DNA of 64,000 nt, taken from Svornostia abyssi (lineage in GTDB: Bacteria; Actinomycetota; Thermoleophilia; Solirubrobacterales; Solirubrobacteraceae). Of this stretch, positions 24,787-34,517 are shown one piece after another. A model generated the notes under the pieces. It was not told the DNA's origin. It did no database searches and was given only the letters and a program-made list of their open reading frames with translations. The position numbers and the translations under genes were made by a program. Every line of letters starts with the position of its first letter. Position 1 is the first letter of the stretch. The stretch is from assembly GCA_024666565.1 (NCBI GenBank), contig CP088295.1, positions 3,658,001 through 3,722,000 on the forward strand. The letters are read 5' to 3'.

Positions 24787-25412
24787 ACGCGGGAGTAGAA
24801 CTCGACGATGAGCTGCTCGTTGACGGGCGTCGCGATCTCCGACCGGTCGGGGAGCCGCAACACCTTGCCCTGCAGGGCGTCGACGTCGGCCTGCAGCCAT
24901 CCGGGGACGCTGGCGACCAGCTCGACCGCGTCGCGCACCGCCGGTTCCACCGGGCTGTCCGTCCGCAGCGCCACCGTCTGCCCCGCCTTGACCTGGAACG
25001 ACGGGATGTCGACCCTGCCCCCGTCGACCATGACGTGCCCGTGGTTGACGTACTGGCGTGCCTGCGCGCGCGTCGTCGCCAGGCCCAGCCGGTAGACGAC
25101 GTTGTCCAGGCGCCGCTCGAGCAGCCGCAGGAGGTGGTCGCCCATGAGGCCCTCGCGCTGGCGCGACGCCTCGCGGACGTAGCGGCGGAACTGGCGCTCG
25201 CGCACCCCGTAGTAGCGCTTGGCGCGCTGCTTCTCGCGCAACTGCACGCCGTAGGTCGACGGCTGGCGGCGGCGTGCGGCGCCGTGCTGGCCGGGCGGTG
25301 TCGGCCGGCGCTCCAGGCCCGACTTGCCGTTGAGCAGGCGCTCGCCCTTCAGGAACAGCTCGACGCCTTCGCGCCGCGACAGCTTCTCTGTCGGCCCGGT
25401 GTACCGGCCCAC
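24783..25412 (-). CDS. rpsD: 30S ribosomal protein S4 (zinc-free type)
   Basis: This S4 of about 209 residues is an early-assembling 16S rRNA-binding protein. It starts [15 protein letters not shown] and has the usual PPGQHG motif, [10 protein letters not shown], and an S4 RNA-binding domain ([26 protein letters not shown]). No cysteine is present, so it is the zinc-independent type. I prefer the GTG at 25412, which AGGGGG precedes by 7 bases; the ATG two codons upstream (25418) would leave only one base between them. It stands apart from other ribosomal protein genes. An 8-4-8 inverted repeat lies just upstream. Confidence 0.93.
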   Translation of the reverse strand: MGRYTGPTEKLSRREGVELFLKGERLLNGKSGLERRPTPPGQHGAARRRQPSTYGVQLREKQRAKRYYGVRERQFRRYVREASRQREGLMGDHLLRLLERRLDNVVYRLGLATTRAQARQYVNHGHVMVDGGRVDIPSFQVKAGQTVALRTDSPVEPAVRDAVELVASVPGWLQADVDALQGKVLRLPDRSEIATPVNEQLIVEFYSRV

Positions 25413-25433
25413 GTCCATACCCCCTGATCGCTG

Positions 25434-25453
25434 GTGTTAGGTGACCCTAACAC
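25434..25453. promoter_or_regulatory. 8-4-8 inverted repeat upstream of rpsD
   Basis: GTGTTAGG-TGAC-CCTAACAC is perfectly symmetric and ends 15 bases before the rpsD ATG (25418). TTAGG/CCTAA half-sites recall DtxR/IdeR-type boxes. It may instead fold in the leader RNA and serve S4 autoregulation. It lies between rpsD and the end of pilB copy 2. Confidence 0.5.
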
Positions 25454-25484
25454 ATACCGCGACGGTCGGATATGCCGCGCCAGC

Positions 25485-27371
25485 CTACCCCTGCCCAGTG
25501 CCGCACACGCGCGCGACCTCGGCGATCGACGTCAGGCCGAGCGTGACCTTGCGCAGTCCGTCCTCGCGCAGCCGGTACATGCCGCTGCGCATCGCGACCT
25601 CGGCGATCCGGTCGGCCGAGGCGCGCTCGACCGCGAGCGAGCGGATCTCCTCGTTCAGGCGCATGACCTCATACAGGCCGATCCGCCCCTTGTAGCCCGT
25701 GTGATTGCAGCGCTGGCAGCCCTGCGGCTCGTAGGCCTCGAGGTCGAGCGTGACGTGGAAGCCGTTGCGGCGCAGCACGTCGGCCGGGATGATCGTGCGC
25801 TGCTTGCAGTGCCGGCACAGCTGGCGCGCCAGTCGCTGGGCGACCACCGCGTCGATCGCCGACGCCACGAGGAAGGGCTCGATCCCCATCTCGGTGAGAC
25901 GGGTGATCGCCGTCGGCGCGTCGTTGGTGTGCAGGGTCGACAGCACCAGGTGGCCGGTGAGCGCCGCTTCGATCGCGATCTGCGCCGTCTCGCGGTCCCG
26001 GATCTCGCCGACCATGATCACATCCGGATCGGCGCGCATCATCGCCCGCAGGCCGCTGGCGAACGTCAATCCGGCACGCGGGTTGACCTGCACCTGCGTG
26101 ATCCCGTCGACCTGGTACTCGACCGGGTCCTCGATCGTGATGATGTTCTTCTCGGGCGTGTTGAGCTGCCCGAGCGCCGCGTAGAGCGTCGTCGACTTGC
26201 CGGAGCCGGTCGGGCCCGTGACGAGCACCGCGCCGAACGCCTGGCTGAACGACTCGGTGAACCGCTCGCGCTCGTTCTCCCCCATGCCGAGCGTGTCGAG
26301 ATCCAGGACGACGTTCGACGTGTCGAGGATGCGCAGCACGACGTTCTCGCCGTGGGCGCAGGGCAGCGTGACCACGCGCAGGTCGACGTGCTTGCCGTCG
26401 ATGGTCAACCCGACGCGGCCGTCCTGCGGGACCCGCTTCTCGGCGATGTCGAGGTCGCTGATGATCTTCAGGCGCGAGACGACGCCGGGCACCATGCGGT
26501 GCGGCACCTCCGTGGCCTCCGACAGGACACCGTCGATGCGGAAGCGCACGCGCATCGCGTCGGCGTCGGGCTCGAAGTGCACGTCGGACGCGCCCTGCTC
26601 GACGGCCTGCGCGAGGACCTGGTTGACGAGCTTGATGACCGGCTGATCGTCGGCCGAGTCGCGGAGGTCGAGGACCTCGGCGGTCTGCGCCGGGGCGACG
26701 TTCGCCTCGCCCGCCTCGTCGGCCGTGGTGTCGGCGGTGACGTGATCGAGCCGGCTGAGGCGCGAGACGAGGGTCGCGATGTCGTCCGGGTTCGCGACGG
26801 CGGGGCGAACCTCGTACCCCGTGATCATCGAGATGTCGTCCGCGGCGAGCACGTTCGCCGGGTCGGCCATCGCCACGAGGAGCGTGCGGTCGTCGATGAA
26901 CGCGACCGGCACAGCCTGGTAGCGCTTGGCCGCCGCGGCGTCGACGCAGTGCGCCGCCGCCATGTCGACCTGGAACACGCTGAGGTCGAGGTGGTCGAGG
27001 CCGTGCCGCTCGGCCACGGCGCGGGCGAGCCCGTCGGCGTTCAGGGCGCCGCTGTCGACGAGCAGGCGCTCGGGCGTCGTTCCGGTCTCGCGCGCAGTGT
27101 CCACCGCCTGCGCGACGCGCTCGGCATCGCACAGCCCGAGTTCGACGATCACGTCGGTCAGGAAGCGGGCGCCACCGCCGTTGCGCGGGCGGGGCCGGCT
27201 GACGCCGTCCCATGGACCGTCGGCGTCGGCGGGCGCCCGGCCCGGAGCCGGCGGCGGCGGCGTGAAGCCGCCGGGCTGGGCTGAGGCTACGGACGCGCTC
27301 TCAGGAGCAGCCGGATCGGCGACGACGTCGAGGTCGAGGAGGTCATCTGTCTGTGTCGCGATCGGGTCCAT
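25485..27371 (-). CDS. pilB: Type IV pilus assembly / type II secretion ATPase PilB (copy 2)
   Basis: This 628-residue GspE/PilB ATPase has an N-terminal extension of about 65 residues rich in Pro, Ala and Asp that copy 1 lacks. The MshEN-like domain follows (FLTDVIVELGLCDAERVAQAV). Core motifs are Walker A GPTGSGKSTT, TIEDPVEYQ, VGEIRDRET and STLHTNDAPT, with the zinc cysteines CRHC and CQRC. It shares long identical blocks with copy 1 (IRIDGV, DLDIAEKR, QDGRVGL), so the two derive from one duplication. Its start overlaps the end of aroE by 29 bases. The presence of two PilB and one PilT suggests two extension motors sharing one retraction motor or platform. Confidence 0.92.
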   Translation of the reverse strand: MDPIATQTDDLLDLDVVADPAAPESASVASAQPGGFTPPPPAPGRAPADADGPWDGVSRPRPRNGGGARFLTDVIVELGLCDAERVAQAVDTARETGTTPERLLVDSGALNADGLARAVAERHGLDHLDLSVFQVDMAAAHCVDAAAAKRYQAVPVAFIDDRTLLVAMADPANVLAADDISMITGYEVRPAVANPDDIATLVSRLSRLDHVTADTTADEAGEANVAPAQTAEVLDLRDSADDQPVIKLVNQVLAQAVEQGASDVHFEPDADAMRVRFRIDGVLSEATEVPHRMVPGVVSRLKIISDLDIAEKRVPQDGRVGLTIDGKHVDLRVVTLPCAHGENVVLRILDTSNVVLDLDTLGMGENERERFTESFSQAFGAVLVTGPTGSGKSTTLYAALGQLNTPEKNIITIEDPVEYQVDGITQVQVNPRAGLTFASGLRAMMRADPDVIMVGEIRDRETAQIAIEAALTGHLVLSTLHTNDAPTAITRLTEMGIEPFLVASAIDAVVAQRLARQLCRHCKQRTIIPADVLRRNGFHVTLDLEAYEPQGCQRCNHTGYKGRIGLYEVMRLNEEIRSLAVERASADRIAEVAMRSGMYRLREDGLRKVTLGLTSIAEVARVCGTGQG

Positions 27372-28170
27372 GAAGGGTGGTGCTGTCGCGGACCGCGCGG
27401 CGCATCGCCGCGACGGGAGCGTCGCGCCCCGTCCAGGTCGCGAAGCTCAGCGCGCCCTGCTGCACGAGGATCTCCAGCCCGTCGACGGTGGCCACCCCCT
27501 CCGCCCCTGCGGCGTTGATGAGAGGGGTCCCGCCCGGCCGGTAGACCAGGTCCACCACGGTCGCGTATCCGAGGAGATCATCGGGACGAAGAGGCAGCGA
27601 CGAAAATGTCGTGGACGGATCATTGAGCCCGACGGCCGTACAATTAACCAGTAAATCTGCAGATTCGGGCAACTCGTCCACAGACGTCGCCTCAAGTTCA
27701 ACCGCCAGCTGCCGAGCGCGCTCGGCGGAGCGGTTCCAGATCGACACCTCGGCGCCCACCGACCGCAGCGCCCACACGACCGCCCGCGCGCTGCCTCCGG
27801 CGCCGAGCACCACGGCGGTGGCGCGCGGCCGCCCGTCCGTCGCGGCGAGCAGCCCGGGCGCGTCGGTGTTCGACGCCCGGATCGTGCCGTCGGGACGCAG
27901 CTCGAGCGTGTTCGCCGCCCCGATCGCCCGTGCGGCCTCCGTCGCCTCGTCGGCGAGCGCCAGCGCCGCCTCCTTGTGCGGGATCGTGACGTTCGCCCCG
28001 CGGAACCCGGCGCCCGCGAGCGCACGCACCGTCTCGGCGAAGCGCTCGGGCGGGACCGGCAGCAACTGGTAGCGCGACAGGCCGGCCGCCTGCATCATCA
28101 CCGGCGAGCGGCTATGCGCGACCGGCCAGCCCAGCACGCCGTACCGCGCGGTGACGGGGTCCTCGCTCAA
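27343..28170 (-). CDS. aroE: Shikimate 5-dehydrogenase
   Basis: This 275-residue NADP-dependent enzyme reduces 3-dehydroshikimate in the aromatic amino acid pathway. Signature stretches are GWPVAHSRSPVM (substrate site), NVTIPHKEAAL with the catalytic Lys, GAANTLELRPDG, NTDAPG, and the nucleotide-binding VVLGAGGSARAVVWAL. The TTG start overlaps the mltG stop as TTGA and gives LSEDPVTARYGVLG. The end overlaps the pilB copy 2 start by 29 bases. The run alaS-ruvX-mltG-aroE-pilB is all on one strand with overlaps and is probably one transcript; alaS-ruvX-mltG-aroE is a familiar actinobacterial order. Confidence 0.93.
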   Translation of the reverse strand: MSEDPVTARYGVLGWPVAHSRSPVMMQAAGLSRYQLLPVPPERFAETVRALAGAGFRGANVTIPHKEAALALADEATEAARAIGAANTLELRPDGTIRASNTDAPGLLAATDGRPRATAVVLGAGGSARAVVWALRSVGAEVSIWNRSAERARQLAVELEATSVDELPESADLLVNCTAVGLNDPSTTFSSLPLRPDDLLGYATVVDLVYRPGGTPLINAAGAEGVATVDGLEILVQQGALSFATWTGRDAPVAAMRRAVRDSTTLHGPDRDTDR

Positions 28171-29870
28171 CAGGTCGTCGGGGACTTGCCGCCGGCCTGC
28201 TCGCGCGCCTCGTTGTACCGCTGCACGTCGCGCTGGAACTGCGCCTCCGTGGAGCTGAAGGCATGCTCGCCGCACGTGCCCGGCTTCACGACGTAGTACA
28301 GGGCCTTCGAGGCCGACGGGTTCGCCGCCGCCTTGATCGACGCCAGCCCCGGGTTGCCGATCGGCGTCGGCGGCAGGCCGGTGTTGCGTCGGGTGTTGTA
28401 CGCCGAGTCGGCGTTCAGCTCGCTTTGGCGCAGCGGGCGCGTCCAGTTGTTCGTGGCGTAGCGCGTCGTCGCGTCGATGCCGAGCGGCATGCCCTCGCGC
28501 AGGCGGTTGTGGATGACCGCGGAGATCGTGCGGCGCTCCTTGGCCAGCTGAGCCTCGCGTTCGACCATCGAGGCGATGATGAGGACGTCGTACGTCGTGA
28601 GGTTCCGGGCACGCGCGCGGCGCATGCTCACGGTGGCGATGTTCTGCTCGAAGGTGTCGAGCTGCTGGCGCACGAGGCTGCGGACGGTCTGGCTCGGGCG
28701 CAGCTCATACGTGGCCGGGAAGAGGAACCCCTCCAGCGAGCGCGGACGGCGCGGAGCGCCGTACTTCCGGGGCGAGAACCCGGCGGGTGCGCGCTCGGTC
28801 GCGGCGAGGTAGCTGCCCTCGATCTCGGTCTTCTGCACGCGCGCGGCGATCTCCCGACGCGACAGGCCCTCCGGGATCGCGATCTTCACGGTCGTCGGCG
28901 CAGGCTGCGCCTTCGGCACGGTGGTCAGGGCGGTGATCGCGGCGCTGTAGGACATGCCCTCGGCGAGGACGTGCCGGCCGGAGCGCAGGTCGTCGCGCTT
29001 GCCCGCCACCATGGCGCGGAGCGCGAAGATCGCGCCGGAGTCGATGACGCCGGCCTCGTCGAGCTGGTCGCCGATGTCGCGGGCGCTCGACCCTTCCGGG
29101 ATGCGGACCGTGACGCGCCCTTCTCCTTCGCCGCCGAACGGCTGGATGAGGGCGTTGAGCAGCCAGAGGACCCCGACGAGCACGAGGAGCAGGAACCCGA
29201 TCGCCACGGGGCGGCGCCACCGACGCGCGCGACGGACGCCGACCGGCGCATCGCCCGGCGGCGACGCGATCGGACGCTGGCGCTTGGCGCCGCGGCCTCG
29301 GGTGCTGACGCGAGGCGCACGCGTCGCGCCGAGTGCGGCCTCGGGCTGCGGAGGCAGCGTGCCCGCGGGCGCGGGCGGCGGTGCGGGCGGGTCGGGCTGG
29401 ATGCGCACGACCTCCGGTTCGCCCGCCTGCAGCCAGTCGTCCTCGGGGGCGACGGCCGGTGCCTGTGCCGTGGCAAACGGGTCGCCGTGGGCGGGCGCGG
29501 GATCGTCGGGCGCGGGCATCGCCTCGCGGTGCGGGGCGGCAGGGACGGGCTCGGGCTCGGGCTCGGGTTCTGGCGCCGGAGCGGGTTCCAGCGCGGGTTC
29601 CGGCAGTGGCTCGGGTTCGGGCTCCGGTTCCGGCGCCGGAGCGGGCTCGGGCTCGGGCAGTGGCTCAGCGGGTGACGGGATCGGCGTGAACGGATCGCCG
29701 TGCGGCGGCCCGGGATCCTCCGGGGCGGGCACGGCGGGCTCCAGCTCGACGACGGGGTCGACGGGCCGGCCCTCACGCGCCGCGCGCCGCGCCTCGCGCT
29801 CCTGGCGCGCGCGCTCACGGTCAGCGGCGGAACGCTCGCTCTGGTTCTGCTGTCGTCCGAACAGGCTCAT
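28167..29870 (-). CDS. mltG: Endolytic peptidoglycan transglycosylase MltG
   Basis: This 567-residue protein is a membrane-anchored lytic transglycosylase that cuts growing glycan strands. A long disordered cytoplasmic head (about 1-215) contains Pro-Glu repeats (about residues 70-110, EPEPEPEPLPEP and similar). One membrane helix follows (VAIGFLLLVLVGVLWLLNAL), then a LysM-like region, and the YceG/MltG catalytic domain with the essential Glu in IIASMVEREAQ, and the family's LPPTPIGNPGLASIKAA and YYVVKPG. The start ATG overlaps the ruvX stop. The acidic head is much larger than in the E. coli enzyme and probably binds cytoplasmic partners. Confidence 0.92.
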   Translation of the reverse strand: MSLFGRQQNQSERSAADRERARQEREARRAAREGRPVDPVVELEPAVPAPEDPGPPHGDPFTPIPSPAEPLPEPEPAPAPEPEPEPEPLPEPALEPAPAPEPEPEPEPVPAAPHREAMPAPDDPAPAHGDPFATAQAPAVAPEDDWLQAGEPEVVRIQPDPPAPPPAPAGTLPPQPEAALGATRAPRVSTRGRGAKRQRPIASPPGDAPVGVRRARRWRRPVAIGFLLLVLVGVLWLLNALIQPFGGEGEGRVTVRIPEGSSARDIGDQLDEAGVIDSGAIFALRAMVAGKRDDLRSGRHVLAEGMSYSAAITALTTVPKAQPAPTTVKIAIPEGLSRREIAARVQKTEIEGSYLAATERAPAGFSPRKYGAPRRPRSLEGFLFPATYELRPSQTVRSLVRQQLDTFEQNIATVSMRRARARNLTTYDVLIIASMVEREAQLAKERRTISAVIHNRLREGMPLGIDATTRYATNNWTRPLRQSELNADSAYNTRRNTGLPPTPIGNPGLASIKAAANPSASKALYYVVKPGTCGEHAFSSTEAQFQRDVQRYNEAREQAGGKSPTTC

Positions 29871-30301
29871 GACGGCTGCGGTCCCGGCCCAGCATGGGCG
29901 TCGGACTCCCCCATCACCCTACTCAGCCACCCCTCCAGAAGATGGGCGGCGGCCCGGGAGTCCTCGGCCGCGCGGGGGTCGACGTCGCGCTGCGCGAGGG
30001 CCGTGGTGAACCGCTCGTCCTCCAGTTCCACCGGAATCTTCTTCCCCAGACGGCGCTGCAGGGTCGCCGCGAAGTCACGGGCCTCCCGGGTCTGGTCCGT
30101 GTCGTGGCCGGACAACCCGAGCGGCAGCCCGACGACGACGCGCTCGGCCTCGCGCTCGCGCACGAGGTCGACGATCCGCGTCATCCCCTTCTTCGTCCCC
30201 GGCCGCTCGACGACGTCGAGCGGAGTGGCCAGCGTGCCCGTCACGTCGCTGATCGCCACGCCGCAGCGCGCGCTGCCGTAGTCCAGCGCGAGGACGCGCA
30301 C
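29867..30301 (-). CDS. ruvX: Putative pre-16S rRNA nuclease / Holliday junction resolvase (RuvX/YqgF)
   Basis: This 144-residue RNase H-fold protein starts VLALDYGSARCGVAISD, with the first catalytic Asp in LDYG. It continues with VVGLPLGLSG and LEDERFTTALA, and ends RAAAHLLEGWL, all family marks. It acts in 16S rRNA 5' end maturation in E. coli. The GTG start overlaps the alaS stop by one base. The reading frame is open into alaS because alaS is shifted, giving a misleading 1083-residue frame. Confidence 0.9.
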   Translation of the reverse strand: MRVLALDYGSARCGVAISDVTGTLATPLDVVERPGTKKGMTRIVDLVREREAERVVVGLPLGLSGHDTDQTREARDFAATLQRRLGKKIPVELEDERFTTALAQRDVDPRAAEDSRAAAHLLEGWLSRVMGESDAHAGPGPQPS

Positions 30302-32920
30302 TACTGAAGAGCGCGCTCGATGGCCGCCTTCGCCGCCGTCAGCGCGTCCGGCAGCTTCGCCGCGTCCTTGCCGCCGGCCTGCGCGATCGTGTCGCGTCCG
30401 CCGCCGCCACCTCCGACCACCTGCGCGGCCTCCTTGACGATCGCCCCGGCCTTCACGCCGCGCTCGACCAGAGCCGGCGACACGGCCACCACCAAGCTGA
30501 CCTTGCCGTCGGCCGCCGCGCCGAGCACCACGGCGCCCTGGTCGCCGAGCTTGCCCTTCACGCGGTCGGCGACGTCCATGAGCTGCTTGGGCTCGATGCC
30601 CGCCACGATCTCGGCCACGACCGACGCGCCCGCGATATCCGTCGCCTTCCCGGCCAGCGCCGCCTCGTCGGCCCCGCCGCCCGGCGGCCTGCGCCTTCGC
30701 GGCCTGCTTGGCCTTGGCCTGCAGCGCGACGATCGCCTCGGGCACCCGCTCGGGCTGTGTCTTCAGCGCGGACGCGCCCTCGCGCAGCAGCCGGTCCTCC
30801 TCGCGCAGCAGCTTCACGGCCTCCGGGCCGGTGATCGCCTCGATGCGCCGGACGTTCGCGGCGCTGGAACCCTCGCTCGTGATCTTGAAGACGCCGATCT
30901 CCGCCGTGGCGCGGACGTGGGTGCCGCCGCACAGCTCGCGGGAGTAGTCGCCGCCGCCGATCTCGACCATCCGCACGATGTCGCCGTACTTCTCGCCGAA
31001 CAGCGCCATCGCGCCGAGCTCCTGCGCCTCGGCGAGGGTCGTCGTCTGGGGACGCACGGGGTCGTTGCGCAGGATCCACTCGTTCACGCGGTCCTCGACG
31101 GCCTTGACCTCCTCGGGCGACAGCCGGTCGCCGTGGGTGAAGTCGAAGCGCAGCTTGTCCGGGCCGACGTACGACCCCGCCTGGCGGACGTGCGTGCCGA
31201 GCGCCTCGCGCAGCGCGGCGTGCAGGAGGTGCGTGGCGGTGTGGTTGGCCTGCGTGGCGTGCCGCGCGGCGCGGTCGACGACTGCGGTGACGCGCTCGCC
31301 GTTCTTCAGCTCGCCCTGCTGGACGTCGACGACGAGCGCCTGATCGTTGCCCAGGCGCAGCACGTCGGTGACGACCGCGCGGCAGTCACCCCCATCGCAG
31401 GCGATCTCGCCGCTGTCGGAGACCTGACCGCCGCCCGTGGCGTAGAACGGCGACTCGACGAGGCGGACGAGCAGCTGCCCGGCGACCTCGGCGATCTCGC
31501 CGACCGCGGTGTGCTGCTCGGTGGTCTCGTAGCCGACGAACTCGGTCTCGAAGTCACTCTGGCGCACGAGCTCGAGCGCCTGCTCGCGCAGCCCCTCGGC
31601 GTCCGTGGCCTGCGCGCGGCCGCCGCGGGCCCGAGCGCGCTGCTGCTCCATGAGCTCGTCGAACCCGGTCGTGTCGACCTCCAGGCCCTCCTCCAGCGCC
31701 AGCTCGCGGGTGACCTCGAACGGGAACCCGAAGGTGTCGTGCAGCTTGAAGGCATCGGTCGCTGGGATGGCGCCGGTCTCGCGGGAGCGCTCGATGACCT
31801 CCTCGAGCAGCTTCGTCCCCTGCTCGAGGGTGCGGCCGAAGCCCTCCTCCTCGGCCTTGACCCACCGCTGGATGTTCTCGCGCTCCTTCGCGATCTCCGG
31901 ATAGCCCGCGCCCATGATCTCGATGACGCGATCGACGTAGAGCGGCAGGAACAGGCCGTCCTCGCCCTCGATGCCGATCCGGTGGCCCTGCTGGATCGCA
32001 CGGCGCATGACGCGGCGCAGGATGTAGCCGCGATCCTCATTGGACGGCACGACGCCGTCGGTGATGAGGAACGTCATCGCCCGCGCGTGGTCGGCGAGGA
32101 TGCGCAGCGCGCGGTCGTCGGGCTCCTTCTGCGCGAGCTCCCGGCCGAGCTCGATGAGCGGCACGAAGTGATCGGTCTCGAAGATCGTCTCGACGCCCTG
32201 CTGGATGAGCGCCATCCGGTTCAGGCCCAGGCCGGTGTCGATGTTCTGCGCCGGCAGCGGATTGAGCGTGTTGACCGGGTCCTGGTTGTACTGCATGAAG
32301 ACGAGGTTCCAGTACTCCAGGAAGCGCTCGTTCTCGCCGCCCGGCAGGTCGTCCTCCTTGCCGTAGACCAGTCCGCGGTCGAGGTACAGCTCGGAGCACG
32401 GGCCGCACGGCCCGGTCGGCCCCGCCTGCCAGAAGTTCTCCGAGCGCGGGCACTCCACGATCCGCTCCCGCGGGACGCCGATCGCCAGCCACGCGTCGAT
32501 GGCCTCCTGATCCGGGCCGAGACCCAGCTCGTCGTCGCCCTCGAAGACGGTGATCCAGATGTCCTCGGGCTTGAACCCGAAACCCTGGATCGACAGCTCC
32601 CAGGCGAACTCGGCGGCACCCTGCTTGAAGTAGTCGCCCATCGAGAAGTTGCCGAGCATCTCGAAGAACGTGAGATGGCGGGCGGTGTTGCCGACGTTCT
32701 CGATGTCGGTGGTCCGGAAGCACTTCTGGCAGCTCGTCAGCCGGTGGTGCGGCGGCGTCTCCTGGCCGAGGAAGTACGGCTTCAGCGGGTGCATGCCCGC
32801 CGTGGTGAGCAGCACCGACGGATCGAAGGTCGCCGGGACCAGGGATGCGGAGGGCAGGCGCTTGTGGTCGCGGGAGGCGTAGAACGCCAGATACGTCTCG
32901 CGGATCTCGTCGGTCGTCAT
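30301..32920 (-). CDS. alaS: Alanyl-tRNA synthetase, with an apparent +1 frameshift near 30680
   Basis: This is a full-length alanyl-tRNA synthetase, about 872 residues if one base is removed. The N-terminal frame (start MTTDEIRETYLAF) covers the catalytic core (RDHKRLPSASLVPA), the tRNA-recognition domain, and the editing domain with the zinc motifs HTATHLLHAAL and CGGTHV, up to about VALQAKAKQAAKAQAAG. The C-terminal DHHA1-type domain (SVVAEIVAGIEPKQLMDVAD to the stop) is in another frame. Deleting one G in the run at 30680-30682 (or 30672-30675) on the minus strand restores a continuous protein. An essential gene is unlikely to be truly broken. A true start codon for the C-terminal part is absent. 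Confidence 0.92.
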
Positions 32921-32978
32921 CGTCACGACCGTTGATTCAAGCGCATGAGCCCGCTCCCTTCGTTCTATGCTCGCGCGC

Positions 32979-33663
32979 ATGTCTCGTCTTCTGGCCGTCC
33001 TGACCGTCCTGCTCGCCCTGACCTTCGCCGCCTGCGGCTCCGATGACGAGGACTCCGGAGACGCCACCGCGACCCAGGCTGCCACCACGCAGGAGGCCGC
33101 CGCGCCCGGCGAATGCACGCCCGCCGAGCCCGGCCACGGCGAAGGACGGCAAGGTCGGTGAGCCGACCGGCAAGCTCGACGCCTCCAAGACCTACGTCGC
33201 GACGGTCACCACCAACTGCGGCGTCTTCGAGATCACCCTCGACGTCAAGCGCGCGCCGAAGACGTCGAACTCGTTCAAGCACCTCGCCGACGAGGGCTTC
33301 TACGACGGCACGCCGTTCCACCGCATCGTCCCCGGGTTCGTCATCCAGGGCGGCGACCCGTCCGGCGACGGCACCGGCGGCCCGGACTACTCCGTCGAGG
33401 AGGCGCCGCCGAGCGACCTGAAGTACACGAAGGGCGTCGTCGCGATGGCGAAGACCGGCGCAGAGCCCCCGGGGACGTCCGGCAGCCAGTTCTACGTCGT
33501 GACCGGCGAGGACGCGGGCCTGCCGCCCGAGTACGCGCTGCTCGGCGAGGTCACCGGCGGCATGGACGTCGTCGACACGATCGCGGGTGTCGAGACCGAC
33601 CCGGCGACCGAGCAGCCCGTCGACCCGGTGATCATCGAGAGCATCAAGGTCACGGAGTCCTAG
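32979..33663 (+). CDS. Cyclophilin-type peptidyl-prolyl isomerase lipoprotein, apparent +1 frameshift
   Basis: The gene spans two frames. The first gives a lipoprotein signal, RLLAVLTVLLALTFAACGSD, with the lipobox Cys followed by an Asp/Thr/Ala-rich linker. The second gives a cyclophilin domain of about 165 residues: FHRIVPGFVIQGGDPSGDGTGG and the isomerase face GTSGSQFYVV. One extra base in the CCC-GG tract at 33129-33133 separates them; removing it gives CTPAEPATAKDGKVG. It should be an extracytoplasmic cis-trans prolyl isomerase attached to the outer face of the membrane. It is divergent from alaS, 58 bases apart. Confidence 0.85.
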
Positions 33664-33671
33664 CGCCGGCC

Positions 33672-34517
33672 ATGTGCCGCTGGAACGCCTACTTCGGGCA
33701 GCCGATCCTCGTTTCCGAGCTGCTCTACCGGACGCAGCACGGCCTCGTCGCCCAGGCGCGGCAGGCTAACGAGGGCATCGAACTGCTGAACGGCGACGGC
33801 TTCGGCATCGGCTGGTACGACGACTTCGGTGAGGCGGCGGTCCACCCGCCGGGGCGCTACCGCAGCGTCCAGCCGGCGTGGAACGACGTCAACCTGCGTG
33901 AGCTCGCCGCGCACCTGCGGTCGCCGCTGTTCCTCGCCCATGTGCGCATGACGACCGGGACCCCGGTGCAGCAGACGAACTGCCATCCGTTCCGCCACGA
34001 GCAGTGGCTGTTCGTGCAGAACGGCGAGATCGTCGGGTACCCCGAGATCCGGCGGGACCTCCTGCTCGGTGTCGACCGGACCCTCTTCGGCGAGATCGAG
34101 GGAACGACGGACTCGGAACTCATGTTCTTCCTCGCGCTGAGCTTCGGGCTGCAGGACGACCCGCTCGGCGGGCTGGCTCGGGCCGTCGGCTTCATCGAGG
34201 CGACCGGCCGCGCTGCCGGCATCGACGACCCCGTGGAGATGACCGTCGGGATGAGCGACGGCGACCGTCTGTGGGCCGTGCGCTACGGCAGCGGCGCCCG
34301 GTCGCGGACCCTGTACGAGAGCAACGACGCGGACACCATCCGCTCGCTCTACCCGGACATCGAACGTTTCCAGGGGCTGCAGGACGAGGACCGCATCGTC
34401 GTCTCCGAGCCGCTCGGCGACCTGCCGGGGCTCTGGCGCGAGGTTCCTGAGGGAACGGCCGTGGTCATCCAGCCGGGCGAGGACGCGCACGTGCCGTTCG
34501 CCGCGCTCAGCCCCTGA
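33672..34517 (+). CDS. Class II glutamine amidotransferase (copy 2)
   Basis: This 281-residue paralogue of 10683-11522 starts Met-Cys-Arg-Trp with Cys2 as nucleophile, and has LLNGDGFGIGWYDD, AHVRMTTGTPVQQTNC, EGTTDSELM and FVQNGEI. The two copies share most of their length. Stand-alone glutaminase-type domain; acceptor unknown. It begins 8 bases after the cyclophilin stop. Its final 11 bases overlap the mnmA stop on the opposite strand. Confidence 0.85.
   Translation: MCRWNAYFGQPILVSELLYRTQHGLVAQARQANEGIELLNGDGFGIGWYDDFGEAAVHPPGRYRSVQPAWNDVNLRELAAHLRSPLFLAHVRMTTGTPVQQTNCHPFRHEQWLFVQNGEIVGYPEIRRDLLLGVDRTLFGEIEGTTDSELMFFLALSFGLQDDPLGGLARAVGFIEATGRAAGIDDPVEMTVGMSDGDRLWAVRYGSGARSRTLYESNDADTIRSLYPDIERFQGLQDEDRIVVSEPLGDLPGLWREVPEGTAVVIQPGEDAHVPFAALSP

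Noticed and set aside
29867..33118. 1083-residue frame joining alaS and ruvX
   Set aside because: It arises only because alaS is shifted: the AlaRS C-terminus lies in another frame, and ruvX has its own GTG start.
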